From: Thermosulfuriphilus ammonigenes
Lineage (GTDB): Bacteria; Desulfobacterota; Thermodesulfobacteria; Thermodesulfobacteriales; ST65
Reading direction: 5' to 3'
Length of the DNA stretch: 64,000 bases
Assembly (NCBI RefSeq): GCF_011207455.1
Contig: NZ_CP048877.1
Coordinates: 426,576 to 490,575, forward strand
The first letter of the stretch is position 1. Every line of letters begins with the position of its first letter. Below, piece by piece: positions 8,493-17,773 of the stretch. The position numbers and the translations under genes are program-made. Under the pieces are notes generated by a model. It saw only the letters and a list, made by a program, of their open reading frames with translations. It was not told where the DNA came from and made no database searches.

Positions 8493-9614
8493 TCAGGTGG
8501 CATCCGGCCAGGGGGGAAGACCCATGGTCTCCAGATAAGCGGTGGCACTAACCTCCACCTCATAAGGACGGACCGCCTCCCTCAGGTGTTCTTTCTGGGG
8601 GGGAGAGTCCAAAATCCTCTCCAGGGCCTGGGCTAAGGCCCCAGCGTCCCCAACCGGCACCAGGGGGCCATAGCGACCATTGGCCAGTATCTCCCGGGGC
8701 CCATGGGGGCAGTCGGTAGAGACCACCGGGGTCCCCAGGGCCAGGGCCTCAATAAGGGCAAAGCCCAGGCCTTCCCAGCGAGAGCTAAAGGCAAAGACCC
8801 GGGCGTGCGCCATATAGGGATAGGGATTTTTGACAAACCCTGGCAGGGAGACATCCCCTGAGACCCCAAGCCTTTGACAGAGATCAAGGAGCCTTTCTCT
8901 CTGACGCCCCCGACCTAAAATAATAAGGCGCAGGGGCCTTTTTTGCCTTACCCGGGCAAAGGCCTTTATCAGGGTAGCAAAATCCTTGCGGGCACAGAGT
9001 TCGCCCACGCCGATAACAATAGGCACCGGATCCCGGTACCAGGGGTGATCCGGAAGAGGCTGTTCGCCCTCAAGGAGTTCTCGAGTCACCACCGGGCTGG
9101 GCACCACCCGGATTTGTTCGAGCCCAAGACGGGCATAGCTGGCCAAATCCAGGGCCGCCCCCTCTGAAGGAACGATCACCTTTTCGGCAAAGCGATAAAG
9201 ATAGCGCAGGGAGACCGTCTGAAGCAGACGGTCCACAGGCCCCCGACTGGCCAGATCCATGGAGATAGTTGTTCCCTGCCGAAAGAAGAGCCTGGTTTTG
9301 ACCCGGGCTATCGTCCGGGCCAGAAGGGCCGTACGGCATACCCGATCCTTATCGGAAAGAAGGACAAGGGGCTGGCAGTCTTTAAGGTATCTGACCAGAT
9401 GAAAAAGGGCGTTATAGACATGATTCGTAGAAAAACGAATAACCCGGAGGTTAGAATGGACGGGCTCAAGATAGGGGCCATGTCTCCTGACCGTCAGAAG
9501 ATCCACCTGATAGCCTCGCCGGGCCAAGGCTGGAAGAAGATGGGCGGCGATGCGATCCACCCCACTGTGTCCAGAGGTGGCCAGAAAAAAGGCAATCCGC
9601 GCTGACCGGGACAT
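8493..9614 (-). CDS. GT4-family glycosyltransferase
   Basis: This is a GT-B fold retaining glycosyltransferase of 373 residues. The N-terminal Rossmann half opens with 'IAFFLATSGHSGVDR'. The C-terminal half has the nucleotide-sugar binding signatures: 'GVGELCARKDFATLIKAF' and the E-x7-E element in 'EGLGFALIEALALGTPVV'. Such enzymes add sugars in lipopolysaccharide, exopolysaccharide or small-molecule pathways. It is the last gene of a four-gene operon and starts 2 bases after the AsnB-like stop. The sugar and acceptor are unknown. Confidence 0.9.
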   Translation of the reverse strand: MSRSARIAFFLATSGHSGVDRIAAHLLPALARRGYQVDLLTVRRHGPYLEPVHSNLRVIRFSTNHVYNALFHLVRYLKDCQPLVLLSDKDRVCRTALLARTIARVKTRLFFRQGTTISMDLASRGPVDRLLQTVSLRYLYRFAEKVIVPSEGAALDLASYARLGLEQIRVVPSPVVTRELLEGEQPLPDHPWYRDPVPIVIGVGELCARKDFATLIKAFARVRQKRPLRLIILGRGRQRERLLDLCQRLGVSGDVSLPGFVKNPYPYMAHARVFAFSSRWEGLGFALIEALALGTPVVSTDCPHGPREILANGRYGPLVPVGDAGALAQALERILDSPPQKEHLREAVRPYEVEVSATAYLETMGLPPWPDAT

Positions 9615-9616
9615 GG

Positions 9617-11431
9617 CTAGATCCAGTCCAGAGGATCCTCGGCCATGGAGGGCCTGGATCCCCTCCTCTCCACAAAAAGATTGTACCAGATGGCCAGCTG
9701 CATAAGAGACCAGATCTCCCTTGAGGCTGAGGCCCGATGCTGCTGGGCCTCAATGAGCTCTTTAATTCCCTGGGGCCGGAACCAGTCTCTTATGGCCCGA
9801 TTGGCCAAAAGCCTTTCCTTTAGGACCCCAAGAAACTCTCCCTTTAGCCACTCCCCGATGGGGACATGGAACCCCTTCTTTTTCAGCCAGAGATGCTCCT
9901 TGGGAAGATAGGCCTCGGCCCAGCGCCGAAGGAACACCTTGCCAAAGCCAGCCTTGACCTTAAGCTCCTCCGGCAAAGAGAGACCGAACTCCACCACCCG
10001 GTGGTCCAAAAAGGGCACCCGGCCCTCAAGACCGTGGCCCATAAGGAGGCGATCCACCTTGACCAGAAGATCGTCCGGAAGAACCGTTACCAGCTCGGTG
10101 TACTGGGCCCGTCGTACATAACCCCAGGAGGTCGGGGTCTTTTGCCAGGCGGCCACAATTGGCTCACGCCAGGCCTTTGAGTATCTCTTCAGCTCCTCAC
10201 CGAAGACCTTTTTCGGCCAAGGACGGCGCCACTGGCCCCTGGTTCGGAGGCCACCGGAACCAGATGAACGCAAGCCCTTTAAGAAGCGCTCCAGAACCCC
10301 GGCCCGATAGCGCCCGTAGCCGGCAAAGACCTCATCTCCCCCTTCTCCGGTAAAGACCACCTTCAGCTCTCTGGCGGCCGCCTGGGCCAGATGGGCGGTA
10401 GGCAGGCAGGCATAGTCCCGAAGGAGATCGTCGGCCGCCCAGACAGAAAAGGGAAGGGCCTCAAAGATCTGCCTTCGGTCCAGGATAATCTCCTGATGCC
10501 GGGCCCCAAAGAGAGAGGCCATCCTGGCCGCCTCTGAAAGCTCGCTTTCAAGGGTTGCCCCCCGATAGCCTACGGAAAAGCTGCGCACCGGCTCCTGGCG
10601 AAAGCGGCTAAGAAGGGCCAGGACCACCGAGGAATCCACCCCTCCGGAGAGAAAGAGGCCAAAGGGGACATCGGATCGCATATGTTCCCGAAAGACTATC
10701 TCTATAAGATGATCAAACTCCTCCGCGGCCTGAGAAAAACTCAGCCTCCGGGGAGCAACCTCAAGGGCCGACCAGTAGGGATGCTCCTTTAGAGAAAAAT
10801 CCTCAAGGGATAAGACCAAGACCCGGGCCGGGGGTAATCGATAAACCCCCCGAACAATGGTCTCCCGTCCCGAGGAAAATTGTCCCTGAAGGTACTGGAT
10901 AAGGGCCCGGGGGTTTATTTCTATCCGGGGGAGCAAGGGAAGTAGGGCCTTGATCTCTGAGGCGAAGGCAAATCCCCAGGGGAGGGAGGCATAAAAGAGG
11001 GGCTTTATCCCCAGACGATCCCGCACCAGGAACAGGCGGCCCTTTTTTTGATCGTAGAGGGCAAAGGCAAACATGCCGTTTAAACGGGTTACGAAGCCCT
11101 CTCCCCAGAGGGCATAGGCGTGAAGAATGGTCTCGCAGTCGGAGTTGGTCAGGAAGGTTCGCCCACAGGCCTCAAGCTCCTGCCTGAGCTCGACAAAATT
11201 GTATATCTCTCCATTGGCTACGGTAACCAGATCTCCTTCCGGGCTAAAAAGCGGCTGACGGCCACCTTCAAGATCAATAATAGACAGCCGGGTGTGGACG
11301 AGGCCGAGGTTTTCCTCAACGAAGAAACCGACATCGTCCGGACCCCGATGACGAAGGAGTTCGGCCAGGGGCCTGAGTTCATCCTGTTCCACCCGGGCTG
11401 ACCGCTTAACAATGCCGGCGATTCCACACAT
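9617..11431 (-). CDS. asnB: Glutamine-hydrolysing asparagine synthetase-like amidotransferase
   Basis: The N-terminal glutaminase domain begins 'MCGIAGIV', so Cys2 is the expected nucleophile, with the 'NGEIYNF' element near residue 74. The C-terminal synthetase domain has the ATP pyrophosphatase loop 'SGGVDSSVVLAL' near residue 262 and 'TGEGGDEVFAGYGRY'. The length (604) fits the AsnB family. The enzyme would amidate a carboxylate using glutamine and ATP. Paralogues sit in polysaccharide and natural-product loci, and its place beside a glycosyltransferase makes a dedicated role possible instead of bulk asparagine synthesis. Confidence 0.9.
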   Translation of the reverse strand: MCGIAGIVKRSARVEQDELRPLAELLRHRGPDDVGFFVEENLGLVHTRLSIIDLEGGRQPLFSPEGDLVTVANGEIYNFVELRQELEACGRTFLTNSDCETILHAYALWGEGFVTRLNGMFAFALYDQKKGRLFLVRDRLGIKPLFYASLPWGFAFASEIKALLPLLPRIEINPRALIQYLQGQFSSGRETIVRGVYRLPPARVLVLSLEDFSLKEHPYWSALEVAPRRLSFSQAAEEFDHLIEIVFREHMRSDVPFGLFLSGGVDSSVVLALLSRFRQEPVRSFSVGYRGATLESELSEAARMASLFGARHQEIILDRRQIFEALPFSVWAADDLLRDYACLPTAHLAQAAARELKVVFTGEGGDEVFAGYGRYRAGVLERFLKGLRSSGSGGLRTRGQWRRPWPKKVFGEELKRYSKAWREPIVAAWQKTPTSWGYVRRAQYTELVTVLPDDLLVKVDRLLMGHGLEGRVPFLDHRVVEFGLSLPEELKVKAGFGKVFLRRWAEAYLPKEHLWLKKKGFHVPIGEWLKGEFLGVLKERLLANRAIRDWFRPQGIKELIEAQQHRASASREIWSLMQLAIWYNLFVERRGSRPSMAEDPLDWI

Positions 11432-11491
11432 TCTGAGTCTCCCTCACGGTGAGGAGATAAGGCTTGATCTTGAGGCCTTTTGGATCTTTTT

Positions 11492-12175
11492 TCAAGGCAG
11501 GATCTTAAAGCCCTCCCCGGTAAGCACGGGGACCACCGAGAAGAGATCTCGCCGGGCGCAGAAGACCACATCGGCCTCCAGCCCCAGCTTGACGAGCCTC
11601 CGGGCGTGGTGGGATCGACGGAGGGCCTCCTCAAGGTGGCTAATTCCGGCGGCCCATTCCCTGGCCACCAGGGTGGCGTCATCTCCCGCTTGATAGTCGG
11701 AAAGTTCCTGAACCAGCAGGCTGGCGAAGAGAAAATCCTCCCGGGAAAAGCGGCCCTCAGTCCCGGCACAGAGGACCACCACCTCGTTAAAACCCCTGGC
11801 CATCTGGACCACGGCCGAAAGATTGAGAAAGGCCCCAGCCACCACCTTAGAGGCCGAACGGATCTTTCCCACGGCCTGGGTGCCGTTGGTGGTGGTAAGA
11901 ACCAGAGCCCTTCCCTTAGCCAAGCGCTGGGCCTCAAGGGGAGAGTTGCCCAGATCAAAGCCCTCTGGGGGAAGACCGCCCCGCTCACCGGCCACAAGAT
12001 AGCCCCTTTGTCGCCAGGAAAGGGCCTCTTCCACCGTGGCCACCGTTTTAACCACCTCAGCCCCGCTGGCCAGGGCGGCAACGATGGTCGAGGTGGCCCG
12101 TAAAATATCCACCAAGACCACCAGACCGCTGGTGTCTATCTCCCGGGGCAAAACTTCGACAAAGACCCTTTTCAT
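11492..12175 (-). CDS. comB: ComB-like 2-phosphosulfolactate phosphatase
   Basis: The family motifs are all present: 'VLVDILRATSTIVAAL' near the N-terminus, 'GERGGLPPEGFDLGNSP', 'TTTNGTQAV' and 'VLCAGTEGRFSREDF'. ComB removes phosphate from 2-phosphosulfolactate to give sulfolactate, first described in coenzyme M synthesis in methanogens. In bacteria the family is widespread and the product's fate is often unknown. No comA, comC or comDE gene is in the window. It lies 12 bases after the radical SAM stop and 60 bases before the asnB start. Confidence 0.85.
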   Translation of the reverse strand: MKRVFVEVLPREIDTSGLVVLVDILRATSTIVAALASGAEVVKTVATVEEALSWRQRGYLVAGERGGLPPEGFDLGNSPLEAQRLAKGRALVLTTTNGTQAVGKIRSASKVVAGAFLNLSAVVQMARGFNEVVVLCAGTEGRFSREDFLFASLLVQELSDYQAGDDATLVAREWAAGISHLEEALRRSHHARRLVKLGLEADVVFCARRDLFSVVPVLTGEGFKILP

Positions 12176-12187
12176 GGAGTTCCAGAC

Positions 12188-13924
12188 CTAGGCCGAGACG
12201 CCTTTTAGAGCCTTTAGGCGGGCCAGGCAGGCCTTCATCCGGGCTTCATCACCCAGAGCCTGAAAACAGACAGCGGCCCGGGAGAGGGCCTCTGGAGAGC
12301 TCTCAAAGGGCAGGAAACACTCCAGAGCCCGCCGATAATCACCGAGATTCATATAGCTTATCCCCAGACAGATGTTAAGGGGCTCACTAGAGGGAAAGTA
12401 CCCCCTGCCCTCCTCCAGGATCTTTACCGACTCCTTAAAGCGTCTCTTCTGCTGATAGATGATCCCCAACCCCAGGTAGGCGTGATGGTCAGGGTGATAT
12501 TTCAGCGCCCGGGCAAAGAGGTGCTCGGCCAGAGAATCCTTGCCCCTTATCTGGGGGTTGCGGGCATAGTCACCATAGCGAAGCGTCATAGCTAAACGGG
12601 TAAGAAAATCAGCATGATGGGGATAAAGATCCCTCTTTTCTACCAGGTCGATTTCTCTTAAGAAACGGGGCAGGTGGCGATAATATTCCTTCTTCAGTCG
12701 CCGTCCGAAGGCCAGAACCTTCTCTGCCGGCAGGTCGGGGTCGGTCTCGTGGTACATGATATCTTCTATGCGTTTTAACCAGATGTCATCGGTGGCTCCG
12801 GTGCGCCTCTTAAACTCCTCATAGAGGGCCGTCCCCGGATAGATATCCAGTATGTAAAAGACCACACTAAGGGGTTTTATCTCCAACATGAGGTCTATGC
12901 TCTCCTGAATGGTCTTCTGGCTCTCTCCTGGAGAGCCATAGATGAAATAGGCCCGCGGCAGGATGCCGTATCTGCGGGTAAGCTCAAAGGCCCTCTTTAT
13001 GGCCTCAGCAGAGATTTTTTTGTTGAAAAAACGCCTGATCTTCTCAGAACCACTCTCCACTCCATAGCTTATCTGGACACAGCCAGCCCGCCGCATCCAG
13101 TAGAGAATCTCTTCATCTATGCAGTCCACCCGCGAGATAGCCTGCCAGGTGATGGAGAGCCCCCGACGAATGATCTCCTGGCAGATCTCGATGACCCTTT
13201 TCTTCTGGAAGGTAAAGGTGTCGTCGGAGACATAAAAGAAGTTTACCCCCTTCTGATAAAGGAGCTCCAGCTGATCAACAAAGTAACCGGGAGAATGGAA
13301 GCGGACCCGCCGACCCCAGAAACGGGGTGAACCACAGAAGGTGCAGTTAAAGGGGCACCCCCTGGCTGAAACCACGTGCTGGAAGGTAAAATAACGGGCC
13401 GGATTGGGTAGAGAATCTATATTTTCTATGGGGTCAGGCCAGCCGGTAAAGATCGGCCCCTCGTCCCCCCGAAAGGCCAGCCCCTTTATCTCCTCAAGCC
13501 CCCGTCCGTTTTTCTCCAGGGCCCTTACCAGATTCAAAAAGGTGTACTCCCCCTCGCCAATAACCACATAATCCACCTCGGGAAAGTGTTTTAGAAAGTG
13601 TTCCCAGAGGAAGCTGGCCCCCACCCCTCCAAAGACAACCTTAACCTCCGGGTCTATCTCCTTGGCTACCCGGGCAATGTCTATGGCCCCCCAGCGGTTG
13701 GCATTAAAGATAGAAAAGCCTATTATCGCCGGCCTTTTGACCTTTAAGGTCTCGGCAATCTTTGTGGGGGTCTTGTTTATGTTGTACCAGTTGAGGACCT
13801 CAACGTCGTAGCCGGCCTCCTTAAGAAGGGCGGCAATATAATAGACGCCAATGGGTACCGGGCGGACATCGTAATCGCGGGGGCGTTCGTCAATACAGTA
13901 AGGATAAATAAGAAGAATTTTCAC
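12188..13924 (-). CDS. B12-binding-domain radical SAM protein with TPR tail
   Basis: Residues 1-150 form a Rossmann-like cobalamin-binding domain that lacks the usual D-x-H-x-x-G histidine motif. Residues 185-400 form the radical SAM core with the [4Fe-4S]-binding cysteines C190, C194 and C197 ('GCPFNCTFC'). Residues from about 460 onward read as tetratricopeptide repeats ('HAYLGLGIIYQQKRRFKESV'), likely for protein contacts. Family members methylate or rearrange unactivated carbons, and the substrate here is unknown. It is the first gene of the operon with comB, asnB and the glycosyltransferase, which suggests they act on a common product. Confidence 0.9.
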   Translation of the reverse strand: MKILLIYPYCIDERPRDYDVRPVPIGVYYIAALLKEAGYDVEVLNWYNINKTPTKIAETLKVKRPAIIGFSIFNANRWGAIDIARVAKEIDPEVKVVFGGVGASFLWEHFLKHFPEVDYVVIGEGEYTFLNLVRALEKNGRGLEEIKGLAFRGDEGPIFTGWPDPIENIDSLPNPARYFTFQHVVSARGCPFNCTFCGSPRFWGRRVRFHSPGYFVDQLELLYQKGVNFFYVSDDTFTFQKKRVIEICQEIIRRGLSITWQAISRVDCIDEEILYWMRRAGCVQISYGVESGSEKIRRFFNKKISAEAIKRAFELTRRYGILPRAYFIYGSPGESQKTIQESIDLMLEIKPLSVVFYILDIYPGTALYEEFKRRTGATDDIWLKRIEDIMYHETDPDLPAEKVLAFGRRLKKEYYRHLPRFLREIDLVEKRDLYPHHADFLTRLAMTLRYGDYARNPQIRGKDSLAEHLFARALKYHPDHHAYLGLGIIYQQKRRFKESVKILEEGRGYFPSSEPLNICLGISYMNLGDYRRALECFLPFESSPEALSRAAVCFQALGDEARMKACLARLKALKGVSA

Positions 13925-14022
13925 CAGAATCTACAAAGGTGGTAATTTTTCTAGAAGTAAAAATTGGGTAAGGAAGATATTCAAGCCCCAGGTATCTGTC
14001 AAGACGGAAGGGGGAAAACAAG

Positions 14023-15450
14023 TTATTCCCCTTTGGTTGCCCGAAACTCCAGACCCTTTTCGCTGAGAAAAAAGGTCCCCCCGGCCAATCGGGTCACGAT
14101 AGAAAAATCGGCATCGGCTATCCCAATATGAACCCCGGGGAAGATACGTTTTTCGATCCGTAAGGTGTTTTTTCTCAATCGTTTAAGCTCTTCGCGGGCC
14201 AGTTTTTCTTCGAGGATGAGTTGCCTAAGATCGTCCCTGAGGTTTTCCAGGAGGTGACGAATCTTCTTAAGAATACCTTTCTGGGCCGGGGACAGGCCCC
14301 CCTTCTTCAAAAGCCTAAGGCCCTTTTCCAGGCCTCCACGGAGATCCCGCTCTTGTCTTTCCATGGTCTTTTGACGTTCCTTAAGCTCAGCCAGACGGCC
14401 AAGGATCAAGGGATCATAGCCGACTCGAAAGTCGGCCCGGACATGGGCCTCGTTCCCTAGGATATAGACCTCCGCCGACCCCCCTACAAGGCATTTGCCT
14501 CCCAAGACAACACCAAGGCCATCAAGAAGACGGAAGTTTTTCCCCACCAGGCAGTAAGGCTGGAGCAGATAGTCAAGAACGGTCAGGTTACCGGAGACCT
14601 CAATCTGGGCATACTCCAGGGCCCCAATGGTTGCGTCTCCCTCGCACCTGATGAGCACCGATTCTCCCTGGATCAAGCCCCGGATAAAAAGATCCCCCGA
14701 GACTTCTATCTGGACATTGTCCTCCACCGAACCATTTATCTCCAGATCTCCCTTCACCTTAAGAGAGAAACCGCGTTTTATGTCTCCGTTGATGACCAGC
14801 CGCTCACCACAAAAGTGAATATTGCCCACCGACCAGTCCACATCCGAATCAAGCACATAAACAGGAGAGACTGACAGGCTTTCGTTCTCGAAGATGAGGA
14901 CGCCGGCCGTCTTGGCCCTAAGGAGAAGTTCATCGGCCTCAAGGCCGGAGCCGTAGTTAAAGGAGATATCTCTACCGGGCAGAGGGGGCACCGGCGTACC
15001 AAAGACGTCCATCCCCGGCTCACCAAGCCCTGGAGGAAGCCTCCGGGCTACCGGTTGGCCAAGCTCCACACAGACCAGGGTGTTTAGTTCTCGGTAAACC
15101 ACCCTATCGGGTTTTTCTTCTTTAAGGGGACCTCGGGAGAGATCAACCAGAAGTTCTATCCGAGCATCTTTGCCGGGGAGGGGCGGCTTTCCTCGGGCCA
15201 CAACCAGGCGCCCGCCGCGACCTTCCTCCGGCTCATCAAGAAGGCCGTAGACCACCCCTCTGGCCTTAAGTTCTAAAAAAAGTTGGGGAATATCCTCGGG
15301 GACAAGGGCTGGCCCGGAACCGCTCTTTACAAGATAGGCCTCCATACTGTCTGGAGAGACAAAGAGACGATAGCGCTCCTCAAGAATAGGAACCCCCTCT
15401 TTGAAGAGAGAACTCTCTAAAGTAGAAGACCGACTCATATCTTTAGTCAT
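14023..15450 (-). CDS. FapA (DUF342) family protein
   Basis: The central part (about 165-345) is a repetitive beta-helix ('GDLEINGSVEDNVQIEVSGD', 'GNLTVLD'), the hallmark of the FapA/DUF342 family. It is followed by a charged coiled coil of about 75 residues (roughly 350-425). The family takes part in polymer or cell-surface related processes, but the molecular role is unclear. The ATG at 15450 is used because AGGA lies six bases upstream; a TTG two codons earlier would sit against that site. It is monocistronic here. Confidence 0.85.
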   Translation of the reverse strand: MTKDMSRSSTLESSLFKEGVPILEERYRLFVSPDSMEAYLVKSGSGPALVPEDIPQLFLELKARGVVYGLLDEPEEGRGGRLVVARGKPPLPGKDARIELLVDLSRGPLKEEKPDRVVYRELNTLVCVELGQPVARRLPPGLGEPGMDVFGTPVPPLPGRDISFNYGSGLEADELLLRAKTAGVLIFENESLSVSPVYVLDSDVDWSVGNIHFCGERLVINGDIKRGFSLKVKGDLEINGSVEDNVQIEVSGDLFIRGLIQGESVLIRCEGDATIGALEYAQIEVSGNLTVLDYLLQPYCLVGKNFRLLDGLGVVLGGKCLVGGSAEVYILGNEAHVRADFRVGYDPLILGRLAELKERQKTMERQERDLRGGLEKGLRLLKKGGLSPAQKGILKKIRHLLENLRDDLRQLILEEKLAREELKRLRKNTLRIEKRIFPGVHIGIADADFSIVTRLAGGTFFLSEKGLEFRATKGE

Positions 15451-15834
15451 ACTCAATCCTAAAGAAGGAGAACTTTTAAAAGCGGGTTCTCATTTTAAAA
15501 GAGTCAAAGAATAAAAGATCTTAAATATATTATCGAGATTAAAGGAAAACGAATTAAAGATCAAATAGATCAAATAAGAAAAGTATAATTAAAAAACAGA
15601 TAAACGATTGATCAAAACCATAAGAAAAACTACCTATAAAGGGCAAAAAGACAACAAAATTGACACTTTTATAAATCAAGTTTGAGGGTATTTTGCTAGA
15701 AATACAAAAGCAAAACAAGAGAGAATAAACCAGGGAAATAAACAACTTGACAGACTGTCTTTGAGTTACCCGGAAACTTAAGAACAAAAAGGTTCTGGAC
15801 TAAAGAAGGGCGGCGTGCTAATTATCCCCAAACT
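15451..15834 (+). other. AT-rich leader before the cobalamin riboswitch
   Basis: This 384-base stretch is much richer in A and T than its surroundings and holds no convincing gene. It must contain the promoter of the FapA-like gene (minus) and of the riboswitch operon (plus). TTGACA at 15749-15754 is the best -35 box for the latter, but no good -10 lies at the right distance. Another TTGACA is at 15660-15665. Confidence 0.4.
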
Positions 15835-16020
15835 TAAATGGGTCTGGTTAAGGGAAGTCCGGTGCAAGTCCGGCGCTGGCCCGCAACCGTGACCGGGGAC
15901 GAACGCCGCTTAGCCTGGAGGGGCAAGCCTCCGGGTGACAGGCCACTGGGGCCGGGAGGCCCCGGGAAGGCGCGGCAAGTAGGTTGATCCGGAAGCCGGG
16001 AGACCGGCCAGGCCCCTTTA
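15835..16020 (+). promoter_or_regulatory. Cobalamin riboswitch
   Basis: The conserved pieces of the B12 aptamer occur in order: 'GGGAAGTCCGGTGCAAGTCC' near 15852, 'CGCTGGCCCGCAACCGTGACC' type core just after it, 'GGGTGACAGGCCACTG', and the B12-box region 'GAAGCCGGGAGACCGGCC' at about 15992-16009. It lies about 105 bases before the cbiK start. Downstream, GCTTCGAGGC (16030-16039) can pair with GCCTCGAAGC (16083-16092). This arm encloses a second hairpin built on AGAAGGCC/GGCCCTTCT, a likely expression platform close to the ribosome binding site GGGAGGA at 16114-16120. No T-run follows, so control of translation is more likely than termination. Confidence 0.95.
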
Positions 16021-16124
16021 GGGAACGGGGCTTCGAGGCTTCCTGCCCTGTCCCAGGAGAAGGCCAATGGCCCTTCTGGCCCGCCTCGAAGCTTCTCCCC
16101 CAAATTTCTTTAAGGGAGGAGCCT

Positions 16125-17054
16125 ATGCGTCTGATTATCTTCTTGGCCCTTTTGTTGATCTGTGGTCTTACCGCCAGTCAGGTAAGTGGGTATCAACTCA
16201 AGACCCAGCACCTTAAAAGGAAACCAGCCATAGTCATTGCCGCCTTTGGCACCTCCACCAGGGCCCAGGTAACCTTTGACCACTTTAATGAACAATTAAA
16301 GAAGGCCCTACCTGGCTATGAGATTCGCTGGGCCTTTACCTCAGAGATCATCCGGGAGAAGATGAACCAGATCTATGCCCGCAAGGGGATAAGTCGCTAC
16401 TTAATGAGCCTCCAGGAGGCCCTGGCCCGGCTTGAGGCCGAAGGCTATAGGCGGGTGGTAGTCCAGCCCTTGCACATCTTCCCCGGATATGAGTATCGTG
16501 ATGTCCTTGAGATATGTGAGCGTTTTCCCGGTCTGAGGATCGTGGTTGGCGAACCCCTTCTCTATCGCTGGGAGTATCTCCATGAGGTCCTTGAGGCCAT
16601 AGAGAAGGAGTTTCTTCCCCCGGAGGAGGGCTTTAATGTCTTGGTGGCCCATGGTACCCCTACAGCCGGTGATCCGGCCAACGTTGTCTATATGGGGCTT
16701 CAGTGGATTCTGGAAGAGAGATATTCCAATGTGGCTCTGGGCACCGTAGAAGGGATTCCCGATGCCGAAAGCGTCCTGGCCCGGGCCAAGAAGTATCCCG
16801 CCTCCAGGGTGCGGTTCATCCCCTTTATGTATGTGGCCGGTGATCATATCATGAACGATATCATGGGGGAGGACCTTGAAGACGGCGAACTCTCCTGGCG
16901 CCAAATAATAGAGACGGCGGGCAAAAAGGCCGACTGTGTGCGCATAAACTATCAGGGAAAGAGTTATTACCGGGGGCTCGGCTTCTATGATGAAGTCAAT
17001 CAGGTCCTTATTAAGAATCTCAAACGAGCCCTAAAGATTATCGAGGTCTATTAG
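16125..17054 (+). CDS. cbiK: Periplasmic sirohydrochlorin cobaltochelatase CbiK
   Basis: The protein inserts cobalt (or iron) into sirohydrochlorin, the entry step of anaerobic cobalamin synthesis. An N-terminal signal peptide (about residues 1-22, ending VSG) makes this the exported CbiK type known from Desulfovibrio. The conserved metal-site histidines are visible at H117 ('PLHIFPGYEY'), H176 ('VAHGTPTAGD') and H241 ('AGDHIMNDI'). The ATG at 16125 follows a GGGAGGA ribosome binding site. Further in-frame codons upstream run into the riboswitch and are not coding. It is the first gene of the riboswitch-controlled operon. Confidence 0.93.
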   Translation: MRLIIFLALLLICGLTASQVSGYQLKTQHLKRKPAIVIAAFGTSTRAQVTFDHFNEQLKKALPGYEIRWAFTSEIIREKMNQIYARKGISRYLMSLQEALARLEAEGYRRVVVQPLHIFPGYEYRDVLEICERFPGLRIVVGEPLLYRWEYLHEVLEAIEKEFLPPEEGFNVLVAHGTPTAGDPANVVYMGLQWILEERYSNVALGTVEGIPDAESVLARAKKYPASRVRFIPFMYVAGDHIMNDIMGEDLEDGELSWRQIIETAGKKADCVRINYQGKSYYRGLGFYDEVNQVLIKNLKRALKIIEVY

Positions 17055-17062
17055 GAGCCAGA

Positions 17063-17773
17063 GTGAAGCCAGGCAAGCTCTATGGCGTGGGGGTTGGCCC
17101 CGGAGACCCCAAACTCATAACCTTAAGGGCCGCCGAGGTCTTAAGGCAGGTCCACCATCTTTTTGTGGCCGCCTCCACCCGCAACTCTTATTCGGCCGCC
17201 CTTTCGGTGGTCAGACCTCACGTACCCGAAAAAGCCACGGTAGAAAGACTCGACTTTCCCATGACCAAAGACAGGGATCTCCTTAAAAGGGCCTGGGAGG
17301 AAAACGCCCGGAGGGTGGCCGAGATCCTGAAGCAGGGCAAGGATGTCGCCTTCCTCACCCTGGGGGATCCGAGCCTCTACTCCACCTTTGGTTACCTTTA
17401 CCGTCATATTAAGAAACATCTACCGGGGCTTGAGTGTGAGTTTATCCCTGGTATCTCCGCCTTCCAGGCTGCCGCCGCCAGACTCAAGCTCACCCTGGTT
17501 GAGGGCGAGGAGTCCCTTATTTTGGCCTCCGGAGCCGAAGGGGGAAGGGCCGTTCGGGAGCTGGGTCAAAGGGCCGACACCCTGGTCCTTTACAAGGTCT
17601 ACAGGAGAGTGGAAGACATCCTTGAGGCCCTTGAAGAGATAGGACGAACCAAAGAGGCTATCGCCATTACGGCCTGCGGCTTCCCGGAGGAGAGAATCTA
17701 CGAGCACATAGAAGATCTGCGCCGGCAGCGGCCTCCCTACTTCACCCTAATTTTAGTAGGAGGCCGAAGATGA
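17063..17773 (+). CDS. cbiL: Precorrin-2/cobalt-factor-II C20-methyltransferase
   Basis: This is a tetrapyrrole methylase that transfers a methyl group from SAM to C20 of the corrin precursor, the step after cobalt insertion. It shows the family opening 'LYGVGVGPGDPKLITLRAAE', the 'FLTLGDPSLYSTFGYLY' signature and 'PGISAFQAAAARL'. The start is GTG at 17063 behind TTAGGAG. It lies 8 bases after cbiK and overlaps btuF by four. No other cbi genes are in the window, so the remaining pathway must be elsewhere. Confidence 0.93.
   Translation: MKPGKLYGVGVGPGDPKLITLRAAEVLRQVHHLFVAASTRNSYSAALSVVRPHVPEKATVERLDFPMTKDRDLLKRAWEENARRVAEILKQGKDVAFLTLGDPSLYSTFGYLYRHIKKHLPGLECEFIPGISAFQAAAARLKLTLVEGEESLILASGAEGGRAVRELGQRADTLVLYKVYRRVEDILEALEEIGRTKEAIAITACGFPEERIYEHIEDLRRQRPPYFTLILVGGRR

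Noticed and set aside
11218-12081. 287-codon minus-strand frame overlapping asnB and comB
   Set aside because: It is Pro/Trp/Arg-rich out-of-frame translation across two clear genes on the same strand.
15554-15787. 77-residue hydrophobic open frame in the AT-rich region before the riboswitch
   Set aside because: Phe/Leu/Ile-rich translation is expected from any AT-rich DNA. No ribosome binding site and no conservation signal is visible.
15984-16124. Upstream extension of cbiK into the riboswitch
   Set aside because: These 47 codons lie inside the aptamer and expression platform, the translation is Pro/Gly-rich, and the ATG at 16125 has both a good ribosome binding site and a signal peptide directly after it.
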